From an uncultured Ruminococcus sp. (GTDB taxonomy: Bacteria > Bacillota > Clostridia > UBA1212 > UBA1255), in contig CACZOW010000220.1 of the NCBI GenBank assembly GCA_902782885.1, forward strand, positions 1 to 10,084: 10,084 bases of DNA, given 5' to 3'. This document shows, one piece after another, positions 1 through 5,718 of the stretch. The notes under the pieces are model-generated. The model did no database searches, had not been told where the DNA came from, and saw only the letters and a list, made by a program, of their open reading frames with translations. Position numbers and translations under genes: made by a program. Every line of letters begins with the position of its first letter. Positions within the stretch are counted from its first letter, which is position 1.

Positions 1-1
1 G

Positions 2-1126
2 CAGGCAATATCCGTCACGGGGTCAATTACCATTGGCGCCGCGCTGCCGCTGCTCATGGGCATTGCCATCGGCGCCGCCGCTCCCGTGCTGCTTTCCGCG
101 ATCGGAGCAACAGTCGACGGTAAACGCGCCGCGCTGATCTACCCGGTCGCTGCCGCGCTCTCCGTCACGGCCTGCGCGTCCATATTTTATATCCTGAACG
201 CGGTGTTCAGTTTCCCGTTCCTGGGCGCGGTAGCGGATCCGTTCATGGTCGCCGGCGTCAACAGCATTCTCCGCCTCGCGATGGTGCTGGTCGCGCTGCC
301 GTTCACGGAAATAATCGACGTTATGGTCACCCACATGGTCAGGGACAAAAAACCGCAGGGCGAAGACGGCGCGCCCGTGCTGGAAGAGCGCTTCATCGGC
401 CACCCCTCGCTGGCGATCGAACAGAGCCGCAACGCCATCAACAATATGGCCCGCAACGCCGAGACCGCGCTTATCCGCGCTTTCGACCTGGTGGGAGCGT
501 ACAGCGAAGAGGGGTTTGCGGAAGTTGACCGCCTCGAAAAACTCGGCGACACGTATGAGGACGCGCTGGGTACGTATCTTATTAAATTGACCGGCCGCGA
601 AATGACCGATCAGCAGAACCGCGACGTATCCATGTTCCTGCATACGATATCCGACTTTGAGCGTCTTTCCGACCATGCCCGCAACATTGCCGAAAGCGCC
701 AGGGAGATCCACAGCAAAGGCGTGAAATTCTCCGGCGAGGCGCAGCACGAGCTGGACGTTATCACCGCCGCGGTCAAAGAGATCGTGCACTCCGCCATCG
801 CGATGTTCACGGCGGGAGACGTGGCCAGCGCGTACAAGATCGAGCCGCTGGAGGAACTGATCGACAATCTGTGCGACGAACTCAAGCTCAACCACGTAGA
901 GCGGCTCCAGCAGGGCATCTGCACCATCGATCAGGGCTTCGTGTTCAACGATCTTCTGACGAACTGCGAGCGCGTATCCGACCACTGCTCCAACCTGGCG
1001 GTGGCAATGATCGAACTCGAAAGCGACGTATTCGATACTCATAAATATCTGGATCATGTGAAGGATAAGCATACCGAGGAATTCGAGAGATACTTTGATG
1101 AGTACAAAGAGCGGTTCGCGATCTGA
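2..1126 (+). CDS. Na+/phosphate cotransporter with C-terminal PhoU domain (3' part, N-terminus outside window)
   Basis: This is the C-terminal 374 residues of a Na/Pi-cotransporter II-family protein. The open frame runs in from the left edge, so an internal ATG at 56 is not the start. The first ~115 visible residues are hydrophobic membrane segments. They include the second family repeat, with the stretch M-G-I-A-I-G followed by the typical G-K-R-A-A-L turn. The rest is a cytoplasmic PhoU domain of two three-helix bundles, each carrying the expected metal-binding E-R-x-S-D-H motif (codons near 656-676 and 965-985). The family imports phosphate, or another anion, with sodium. The fused PhoU part probably senses or regulates. 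The 3' end overlaps the next gene by 29 bases, which suggests cotranscription. One oddity is that the usual Asn and Thr of the G-x-N-I-G-T signature are both Ala here. Family assignment is firm; substrate is inferred. Confidence 0.9.
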   Translation, partial: QAISVTGSITIGAALPLLMGIAIGAAAPVLLSAIGATVDGKRAALIYPVAAALSVTACASIFYILNAVFSFPFLGAVADPFMVAGVNSILRLAMVLVALPFTEIIDVMVTHMVRDKKPQGEDGAPVLEERFIGHPSLAIEQSRNAINNMARNAETALIRAFDLVGAYSEEGFAEVDRLEKLGDTYEDALGTYLIKLTGREMTDQQNRDVSMFLHTISDFERLSDHARNIAESAREIHSKGVKFSGEAQHELDVITAAVKEIVHSAIAMFTAGDVASAYKIEPLEELIDNLCDELKLNHVERLQQGICTIDQGFVFNDLLTNCERVSDHCSNLAVAMIELESDVFDTHKYLDHVKDKHTEEFERYFDEYKERFAI

Positions 1127-1733
1127 GCGGAGGCGCACTGTCATTGCGGCAGTGGTATCCACGGCGGCGCTGCTGGTCCTGCTGGCGGCACTGGCGGCGG
1201 CAGACCTTATGCATAAAGACAGACCAAAAGCATTGTTCTCTGTCACGGTGTTCGGCGACGACGAGGGAGGCGCTCTGCTGCTTTCGTGCGGAGGCGAGAC
1301 GGCGCTGGTCATTGATGGCGACGACAGTGACGGAGAAGTCATCGAAGCGCTGACCGGCGAATTGCGTGAGCGGCGTCAACTCAGTACCGACGTGCTGCTG
1401 ATCAAAGGCAGCGCGGACAACGCCGAATGTTCCGCCTCCGCCGCCGCGCTCAAGGCCGCGGGTCTGGAGGCGGAGGAAGTGAGGTTCGCGCTGGATACCG
1501 AATTGACTCTGGGCGTTGCCGCTGTTATACTGGATACCGCGGACAACGGCGCGCATGTCATCAAGGTCGATCACCGCGAAGGAGACATCTCCATCACCGG
1601 CGACGCGGATACATTGTGCGTCAGCGTCAATGCCGACGGCCTCAGCTACACTCACAACAGCGCGCAGATCGCGGTGCTGCAGTCCGACGGCAAGAACGTG
1701 AGGATCCTGCGGGATCTGGACGCGTTGTTTTGA
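1098..1733 (+). CDS. Membrane-anchored hypothetical protein, possible degenerate metallo-beta-lactamase fold
   Basis: A 211-residue protein. A basic N-terminus (residues 1-13) is followed by one hydrophobic segment (14-36) with no lipobox or clear cleavage site, so it is probably a type II membrane protein with an outside domain. ATG 1098 is preferred over the adjacent TTG 1095; a weak GAGAG lies 8 bases upstream. I do not recognise it by name. Residues 50-85 (a Gly/Asp-rich loop, then L-L-L-S-C-G-G-E-T-A-L-V-I-D-G), 97-108 (D-V-L-L-I-K-G-S-A-D) and 150-171 (D-N-G-A-H-V-I-K-V ending in S-I-T-G-D-A-D) follow the order of the ComEC-type extracellular metallo-beta-lactamase domain: G-Q-G-D-x, L-I-D-x-G, T-H-x-D-x-D-H, then L-T-G-D. 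The metal-binding His/Asp motif is absent, so catalysis is unlikely if the match is real. The start lies inside the upstream transporter gene, implying translational coupling. The frame is certain to be coding; the fold is inference. Confidence 0.7.
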   Translation: MSTKSGSRSERRRTVIAAVVSTAALLVLLAALAAADLMHKDRPKALFSVTVFGDDEGGALLLSCGGETALVIDGDDSDGEVIEALTGELRERRQLSTDVLLIKGSADNAECSASAAALKAAGLEAEEVRFALDTELTLGVAAVILDTADNGAHVIKVDHREGDISITGDADTLCVSVNADGLSYTHNSAQIAVLQSDGKNVRILRDLDALF

Positions 1734-1759
1734 ACTGACCGTACTTTATTAGTCAGTTC
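1732..1759. other. Stem-loop at the end of the 1098-1733 gene
   Basis: Perfect 8-bp arms (GAACTGAC at 1732-1739, GTCAGTTC at 1752-1759) enclose a 12-base AT-rich loop and start on the stop codon of the upstream gene. No T run follows on either strand, so it is not a classical intrinsic terminator. It may help end or protect the transcript. Confidence 0.4.
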
Positions 1760-1965
1760 CGGTTGATGGGCGCGCTGTTTACCGGATCCATATTCGTTTT
1801 GCTCGCGTTTTCGGTCTGTCTGCCGCCGTCTGCCTGTTCCGGCGCGTAGGAAGCAGCTGAGTCAGGAGAGGCGGAAGTCGTGCTTCCGGGGGCGAAAGAA
1901 TAAACCGCGGGGGCAATGCGCCGTACTCGCGGCCGGGCTGAGAAAACAAAAAACCTTAAAAAGTG

Positions 1966-1995
1966 TTGGCTGTTTGCGGGCGGGAGTGGTATAAT
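1966..1995 (+). promoter_or_regulatory. Sigma-A type promoter with extended -10 for the lipoprotein gene
   Basis: TTGGCT at 1966-1971 (four of six match TTGACA) is followed after 18 bases by a perfect TATAAT at 1990-1995. A TG at 1987-1988 makes an extended -10. The leader is about 25 bases before the start at 2028. The A/T-rich run at 1941-1962 lies just upstream of the -35 and could act as an UP element. Confidence 0.75.
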
Positions 1996-2012
1996 ATTGA
2001 CGATTCCATATG

Positions 2013-2018
2013 AAAGGA
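2013..2018 (+). promoter_or_regulatory. Ribosome binding site that decides the lipoprotein start
   Basis: AAAGGA lies 9 bases before ATG 2028. An in-frame ATG at 2010 overlaps this site and would add six residues ahead of the M-K-K signal peptide, so 2028 is the better start. Confidence 0.75.
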
Positions 2019-2027
2019 CTCTTTGAA

Positions 2028-2891
2028 ATGAAAAAAATAATCGCATTACTGTTGACACTTGTAATGATCGCCGCGTTGGCGGCCTGCGCGCCCAAGACCC
2101 CGTCCGAAGGCGACAAGGCGACCGAAGTCCCGGCGACCGCTGTTCCGGCAACGGAAGCGCCCACCGCGGCACCCACGGCAGCGCCGACCGAAGCTCCCAC
2201 CGAGGCGCCTACCGAAGAACCCGCGCCACAGTACACGATCCCGTACGTGACAGACGGCCTCGTTGCGCTGTTTGAAGGCTATTACAACACCCGTAAGGGA
2301 CAGAATAAGTCTACCGAGATCTGGGATGACCTTTCCGGAAACGGGATCGACATCGATTTCATGCTGGATGACACGGCCGAGTGGACGGACAAGGGCCTGG
2401 CGATCAGTTCCACCAGGATCGAGTTCCCGGACGAACTGTTCGAGCTGATCAACGGCGAGGAGTTCACCGTCGAATACAGCATCGACGACCTGGTCGTGAC
2501 CGGCGCCGACTTTGCCACGCTGCTGAACGTGCTGCCCAACGACCAGTTCGCGCTGTTCATCCGCAACAGCAACGGCGCCATCGAGTTCAAGACAGCTCCC
2601 GCCAACGCGCGGCCTCAGAAGGCCGGTGTGGGCGTTGATTCGGTCAACAACAAGACGATCGCGGTGACGTTCAAACTCGGCGACAAGATCTGCCTGTATT
2701 CGAACGGCGAACTGCTTTCGTCCGTTGAAGCCAAAGCGCTGCTTGGCGCGACCAGCACGTTCTTTATCGGGCACAACGACGCCAAGAAGTCCTACGATGC
2801 CACCGTGCGCTCGATCCGTTTCTACGACCGGGCGCTGAGCGCGGAGGAACTGGCGGCCAACGCGGCGGCGGTCGGAACGCTCGGAGCATGA
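2028..2891 (+). CDS. Secreted lipoprotein with predicted LamG/concanavalin-A-like domain
   Basis: A 287-residue surface lipoprotein. It has a K-K basic start, a hydrophobic core (residues 4-16) and a lipobox L-A-A-C with the lipidated Cys at position 20. Residues ~30-68 form a low-complexity linker rich in P, T, A and E (repeats of A-P-T and A-P-T-E), as in many Clostridia surface proteins, which should hold the globular part away from the membrane. The rest (~75-287) has features of a LamG/concanavalin-type jelly roll: a start like D-G-L-V-A-L-F-E-G-Y-Y, then W-D-D-L-S-G-N-G, alternating beta strands, L-Y-S-N-G-E-L-L, F-I-G-H-N-D and a terminal V-R-S-I-R-F-Y-D-R-A-L-S. Such domains usually bind carbohydrate or protein; no catalytic residues are evident. 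It is a single-gene unit with its own promoter and terminator. The lipoprotein call is firm, the LamG call good, the ligand unknown. Confidence 0.88.
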   Translation: MKKIIALLLTLVMIAALAACAPKTPSEGDKATEVPATAVPATEAPTAAPTAAPTEAPTEAPTEEPAPQYTIPYVTDGLVALFEGYYNTRKGQNKSTEIWDDLSGNGIDIDFMLDDTAEWTDKGLAISSTRIEFPDELFELINGEEFTVEYSIDDLVVTGADFATLLNVLPNDQFALFIRNSNGAIEFKTAPANARPQKAGVGVDSVNNKTIAVTFKLGDKICLYSNGELLSSVEAKALLGATSTFFIGHNDAKKSYDATVRSIRFYDRALSAEELAANAAAVGTLGA

Positions 2892-2928
2892 CCGGCGCGG
2901 CCAATTAAAGTATAGTTCAAACAGACCG

Positions 2929-2968
2929 GCGGCAGCGGGCGAAGATACGCCCGCTGCCGCTTTTTTTT
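2929..2968 (+). terminator. Strong rho-independent terminator after the lipoprotein gene
   Basis: A perfect 13-bp GC-rich stem (2929-2941 with 2948-2960) has a 6-base loop (AAGATA) and is followed directly by eight T (2961-2968). It separates the lipoprotein gene from the lexA-like promoter downstream. Confidence 0.95.
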
Positions 2969-3038
2969 GCCCTTTCATATAGGGGACAGACCACCGTTAC
3001 GGGCTGCGGTATTGCCCGCTGAAGAGCGCAAGTTTCAC

Positions 3039-3068
3039 TTGACACGGCTGTGCGCGGGGCGGTATAAT
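3039..3068 (+). promoter_or_regulatory. Consensus sigma-A promoter for the lexA-like gene and the module downstream
   Basis: Perfect TTGACA (3039-3044) and perfect TATAAT (3063-3068) with an 18-base spacer. Such a strong promoter fits a unit that is kept off by a repressor. No other promoter is evident before 3736 or at the later gene junctions. Confidence 0.9.
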
Positions 3069-3077
3069 CCGAATGTA

Positions 3078-3097
3078 AATGAAACGTTTGTTTCATT
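3078..3097 (+). promoter_or_regulatory. Predicted operator (LexA-type palindrome)
   Basis: A perfect inverted repeat, AATGAAAC at 3078-3085 and GTTTCATT at 3090-3097, with a 4-base centre (GTTT). It begins about 10 bases after the -10, so it would cover the expected transcription start. The spacing matches the Gram-positive LexA box GAAC-N4-GTTC, but one base per half-site differs (AAAC/GTTT at the core). Autorepression by the LexA-like product is the simplest reading; this is inferred from position and symmetry. Confidence 0.7.
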
Positions 3098-3098
3098 C

Positions 3099-3104
3099 AG
3101 GAGG
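3099..3104 (+). promoter_or_regulatory. Ribosome binding site of the lexA-like gene
   Basis: AGGAGG stands 7 bases before ATG 3112. This places the start there and not at the in-frame ATG 3079, which lies inside the operator palindrome and has no such site. Confidence 0.85.
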
Positions 3105-3111
3105 ACGGTAT

Positions 3112-3705
3112 ATGAGGAGCAAGGACAGGACGCTGCTGGCGGAGATCGAACGGTTCATATGCGATTATACGGACCGGCATGGCTACTCGCCGGCGATGCA
3201 GGAGGTGGCGGACGGCGTTGGCGTCGGGAAGTCGACGGCGTACAGATATATTGTGCAGCTATGCTCGGAAGGCGCGGTGGATTACGCCGGCGTGCGCAGT
3301 CTTACGTCGACACGTACGGACGCGCGTGCGGTGCGGGTGCCGGTGCTGGGAGAGGTCGCCTGCGGGATACCGAAACTTGCGGAAGAGAATATAGACGAGT
3401 ATGTGCGGCTGCCTGTGGCGCTGTTTGGAAATGATGATTATTTTATCCTTAAGGCCAGCGGTGATTCTATGACGGGTGCGGGGATCGACGACGGCGATCT
3501 GGTGCTGATACGGCGGCAGAGCAGTGCCGAAGACGGACAGATCGTTGTTGCCCTCACTGAAAATGAAGCTACGCTGAAACGCTTTTTCGCGGAACCGGAG
3601 CGCCACCGTATCCGGCTGCATCCGGAGAATCCAAAGCTGAGCGACATATATGTTGAAGCGTGCGAGATACAGGGCGTGGCGGTGAAAGTGCTGAAGGATC
3701 TGTAA
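3112..3705 (+). CDS. lexA: LexA-family transcriptional repressor / S24 autoprotease
   Basis: A 197-residue, full-length LexA-type repressor. Residues ~5-62 form a winged helix-turn-helix; the helix pair around E-V-A-D-G-V-G-V-G-K-S-T-A-Y-R-Y matches the LexA DNA-binding position. Residues ~75-197 are the S24 peptidase domain. The self-cleavage region is V-A-C-G-I-P with the scissile bond predicted at Cys84-Gly85 (Cys-Gly as in UmuD rather than Ala-Gly). Catalytic Ser119 sits in G-D-S-M and Lys156 in T-L-K-R-F; the dimer strand I-R-L-H-P-E-N-P is also present. RecA-stimulated cleavage on DNA damage would release the operator. The DNA-reading half lacks the K-P-R-A-I-E wing typical of B. subtilis LexA. 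It therefore belongs to a divergent LexA-like group and may be a second, local LexA rather than the global SOS repressor. It lies 30 bases before the TerB gene with no terminator between, so it likely heads that operon. Confidence 0.9.
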   Translation: MRSKDRTLLAEIERFICDYTDRHGYSPAMQEVADGVGVGKSTAYRYIVQLCSEGAVDYAGVRSLTSTRTDARAVRVPVLGEVACGIPKLAEENIDEYVRLPVALFGNDDYFILKASGDSMTGAGIDDGDLVLIRRQSSAEDGQIVVALTENEATLKRFFAEPERHRIRLHPENPKLSDIYVEACEIQGVAVKVLKDL

Positions 3706-3720
3706 CAGAGCGCGTGCCGC

Positions 3721-3730
3721 GGAGGGGGTG
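3721..3730 (+). promoter_or_regulatory. Ribosome binding site of the TerB-domain gene
   Basis: GGAGGGGGTG precedes the GTG start at 3736 and supports that uncommon start over the next in-frame ATG at 3781, which lacks a comparable site. The 30-base gap after lexA contains no terminator or promoter. Confidence 0.65.
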
Positions 3731-3735
3731 AGACT

Positions 3736-5718
3736 GTGCGGCCTGAAGAACTGGCGGAATACGCCGGAGAAAAATACAATATGGTGCTTCGGGAAAGTCG
3801 GAACGCTTATCTCGGTTCCTATTACACGCTTAATGATCCGGTCACCGGCGGTATCCTGGCATATCTGATGAAAGAGCGTGATCCGCTCACAGGCGCCGAA
3901 ACAGTGCGCTGCGATATAAAGTGCGGTGAAAACGCGCTTTCGGAGTTTCCGCGGCCGTATCTGTCTCCGCCATTCCGGATGTACGGGAAAAAGTGGGTGG
4001 GAATAACCTTCGATGAGCGGACCGAACCGGAAGTAGTATATAAGCTGGTCGACCGTGCGGCCGGTCCCGACGGAAAATACGGCTGGACGTTCGTGCTGGA
4101 TCCGTTGCCGCTTCATTCGGATGAAGCAGATACGACCGCACCGGTGTTGTCCGCTGAAGATGACGACGGGCTGAAGCTCCATTTCGGAGGCGGGTACAAC
4201 GACACCGAACTTCCTTTCGCCGCGGATCCGCGAGTCGCCGGAAAAGTTTCCGCCGCGGAACGCATACGGTCAATGCGCCGCCTGTACGATCACGGCCGCG
4301 AAACTCCGATGTTAAAGACACAGAATTTCTGCCGTCAGGGAAAATTCATGGAGGATTACGAAGACGACGCGCCGTGGGACGAAGAAATGTTTTTCTGCTA
4401 TTATCCCACGTACCATGATATGAATACAAAACAGCTGCGCGGCTATTTCGCATGGCGCACACGCGTACGGAAAGGAGAATACACGCGGATCGCGCTTTCG
4501 GCGGCATATGTGTACATTTATGAGCTGCTGAACGGGATCGGCGCGAAGACGCCCGAAGAAAGTTTAGAGAAGCTCAAGGCATTTGAAACGGGTTTTCTGG
4601 ACGCGGGGTTCGGAGACGCGCGCATGCGTCAATACTTAAACAGCTGGATGTACGAATTTGCGGTGGTCAACAGGCTGCCGCGGGAATTGACCGCTTCGCT
4701 GCAGGGGAAAGATCAGGCGCGGATGGACACGGGACTGACGGTGCTGCGCGAACCGGATCAGCATACGGACGCGGAAGTATTCGACGCGCTCTGCACTTTC
4801 GCCGGTAAAAAATGGCGGGATTCCCCGGTCATTGCCGCCGATAAAGCCCGGGGCATGCATCTGTTTGGCGAGATATGGCGGAACGCGGCGGCGCATTGCC
4901 GGCTCGAGTACAATGAACTGCTGACGGAGACCGATCTGTTCACCGCCTGCTTCGGCGAGAAACGAACCACGTTTTGGTATCCCCTCAGCAGCGCGGTATT
5001 TCTGGAACAGGGAAAGTTCACCAACGCGGATTACGCGCTGAATGAGTTCCGCGTATACCGGCGGCGGGGCGGCTTGTGGCGCATGGAAGCATACGATAAA
5101 GCTAATTTTAAGCCGGCCAGACTGCGGTCGTTCATGCGCGCCGCAGACGTGAGATTGCGGCAATACCTGAAGGTCGGGCGTCCGATGGAACTGCTTCCGG
5201 AAGAAAGCTGGATCGTGCCGTATATCGACGATGTGATCGAAGCGGATAAAAAGGCGCTGCGGGAAGCCGCGCGGCAAAAGATCAGGATAGATCCCGCCGG
5301 TCTGGAAAAGATACGCGCGGACGCGACAATAACGCTGGGCAGACTGCTTACGGAAGAGGAGAAGCTCGAATTGACCGCGCCGGACGCAATCGGAGAAGAG
5401 ACGGCGGAAACGGCGGAAACGGCGGACAAAGCCGGGCACGGAGCCGGAACGGAGGCGGCGCAGGCCGTTGCCCCCGAAGAACTGCCGCTGGATGAGATAC
5501 AGTTACAGATCGTGCGTATGCTGCTGCGCGGCGAAGACGCGGGGGCGTTTATAAAAGCGCGGCGGCTCATGCCGTCGATGGTGGCGGACGGCGTAAATGA
5601 GGCTCTGTTTGACGAGATCGGAGACAACGTTATCCTCTGCGACGGCGACGACCTGTCGCTGGCGGAGGACTATATAGAAGACATCGAACGTTTACTGGGA
5701 GGTCAGATAAATGGATGA
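3736..5718 (+). CDS. TerB-N / TerB-C domain protein, first gene of the ATPase-helicase module
   Basis: A 660-residue cytoplasmic protein with no signal or membrane segment. Residues ~1-190 are an unassigned N-terminal region. Residues ~198-320 match the TerB-N domain: a Y-Y-P-T-Y-H-D-M-N-T-K-Q start, then R-G-Y-F-A-W-R-T-R-V-R-K-G and the helix Y-V-Y-I-Y-E-L-L-N-G. The segment ~375-505 (W-R-N-A-A motif, W-Y-P-L-S-S-A) continues this family. Residues ~512-655 match TerB-C, opening with I-R-I-D-P-A-G-L-E-K-I-R-A-D-A and L-L-T-E-E-E. Between ~545 and 580 lies a low-complexity Glu/Thr/Ala linker coded by a 9-base tandem repeat. I see no central TerB domain. TerB modules occur with tellurite-resistance and stress systems and are thought to act in metal-linked or DNA-associated complexes; the molecular role is unknown. 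The 3' end overlaps the ATPase gene by 8 bases, so the products probably work together. Domain calls are good; function is open. Confidence 0.85.
   Translation: MRPEELAEYAGEKYNMVLRESRNAYLGSYYTLNDPVTGGILAYLMKERDPLTGAETVRCDIKCGENALSEFPRPYLSPPFRMYGKKWVGITFDERTEPEVVYKLVDRAAGPDGKYGWTFVLDPLPLHSDEADTTAPVLSAEDDDGLKLHFGGGYNDTELPFAADPRVAGKVSAAERIRSMRRLYDHGRETPMLKTQNFCRQGKFMEDYEDDAPWDEEMFFCYYPTYHDMNTKQLRGYFAWRTRVRKGEYTRIALSAAYVYIYELLNGIGAKTPEESLEKLKAFETGFLDAGFGDARMRQYLNSWMYEFAVVNRLPRELTASLQGKDQARMDTGLTVLREPDQHTDAEVFDALCTFAGKKWRDSPVIAADKARGMHLFGEIWRNAAAHCRLEYNELLTETDLFTACFGEKRTTFWYPLSSAVFLEQGKFTNADYALNEFRVYRRRGGLWRMEAYDKANFKPARLRSFMRAADVRLRQYLKVGRPMELLPEESWIVPYIDDVIEADKKALREAARQKIRIDPAGLEKIRADATITLGRLLTEEEKLELTAPDAIGEETAETAETADKAGHGAGTEAAQAVAPEELPLDEIQLQIVRMLLRGEDAGAFIKARRLMPSMVADGVNEALFDEIGDNVILCDGDDLSLAEDYIEDIERLLGGQING
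5401..5427 (+). repeat. Three 9-base tandem repeats inside the TerB-domain gene
   Basis: ACGGCGGAA is repeated (5401-5409, 5410-5418), then ACGGCGGAC (5419-5427), giving Thr-Ala-Glu units in the linker before TerB-C. The 9-base unit keeps the frame, so slippage would change linker length only. Confidence 0.85.

Larger units (their letters stand above)
1734..2027. other. Intergenic region with possible small lipoprotein remnant
   Basis: About 290 bases without a convincing gene. It holds the 1732-1759 stem-loop, a 6-bp hairpin (CGGAAG 1872-1877 with CTTCCG 1883-1888), and the lipoprotein promoter at its right end. A 27-codon frame at 1766-1849 reads like a signal peptide ending in a lipobox-like P-S-A-C-S-G. 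After its TAG stop the same frame continues for 17 acidic and small residues to a TAA (stop at 1901-1903). It has no good ribosome binding site. It could be a decayed small lipoprotein or chance. Confidence 0.25.

Noticed and set aside
23..1342. A 439-codon minus-strand frame over the transporter
   Set aside because: The plus strand encodes clear membrane segments and PhoU motifs; the antisense translation is Arg/His/Asp-rich noise.
2010..2027. ATG 2010 as the start of the lipoprotein gene
   Set aside because: It overlaps the AAAGGA ribosome binding site and would put six extra residues before a standard M-K-K signal peptide.
1753..2172. Minus-strand 139-codon frame in the gap before the lipoprotein as a gene
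   Set aside because: It begins inside the lipoprotein gene, runs against its promoter, and has no ribosome binding site or recognisable domain.
2046..2978. A 310-codon minus-strand frame over the lipoprotein gene
   Set aside because: It is antisense to a gene with promoter, ribosome binding site, lipobox and terminator, and its translation is Arg/Gly-rich with no domain.
3079..3111. Upstream ATG 3079 as the start of the lexA-like gene
   Set aside because: It lies inside the operator palindrome, has no ribosome binding site, and AGGAGG points to ATG 3112.
2967..3434. A 155-codon plus-strand frame overlapping the lexA-like gene
   Set aside because: It starts inside the terminator and promoter region, runs through the operator, and lies in a different frame from the well-supported LexA protein.
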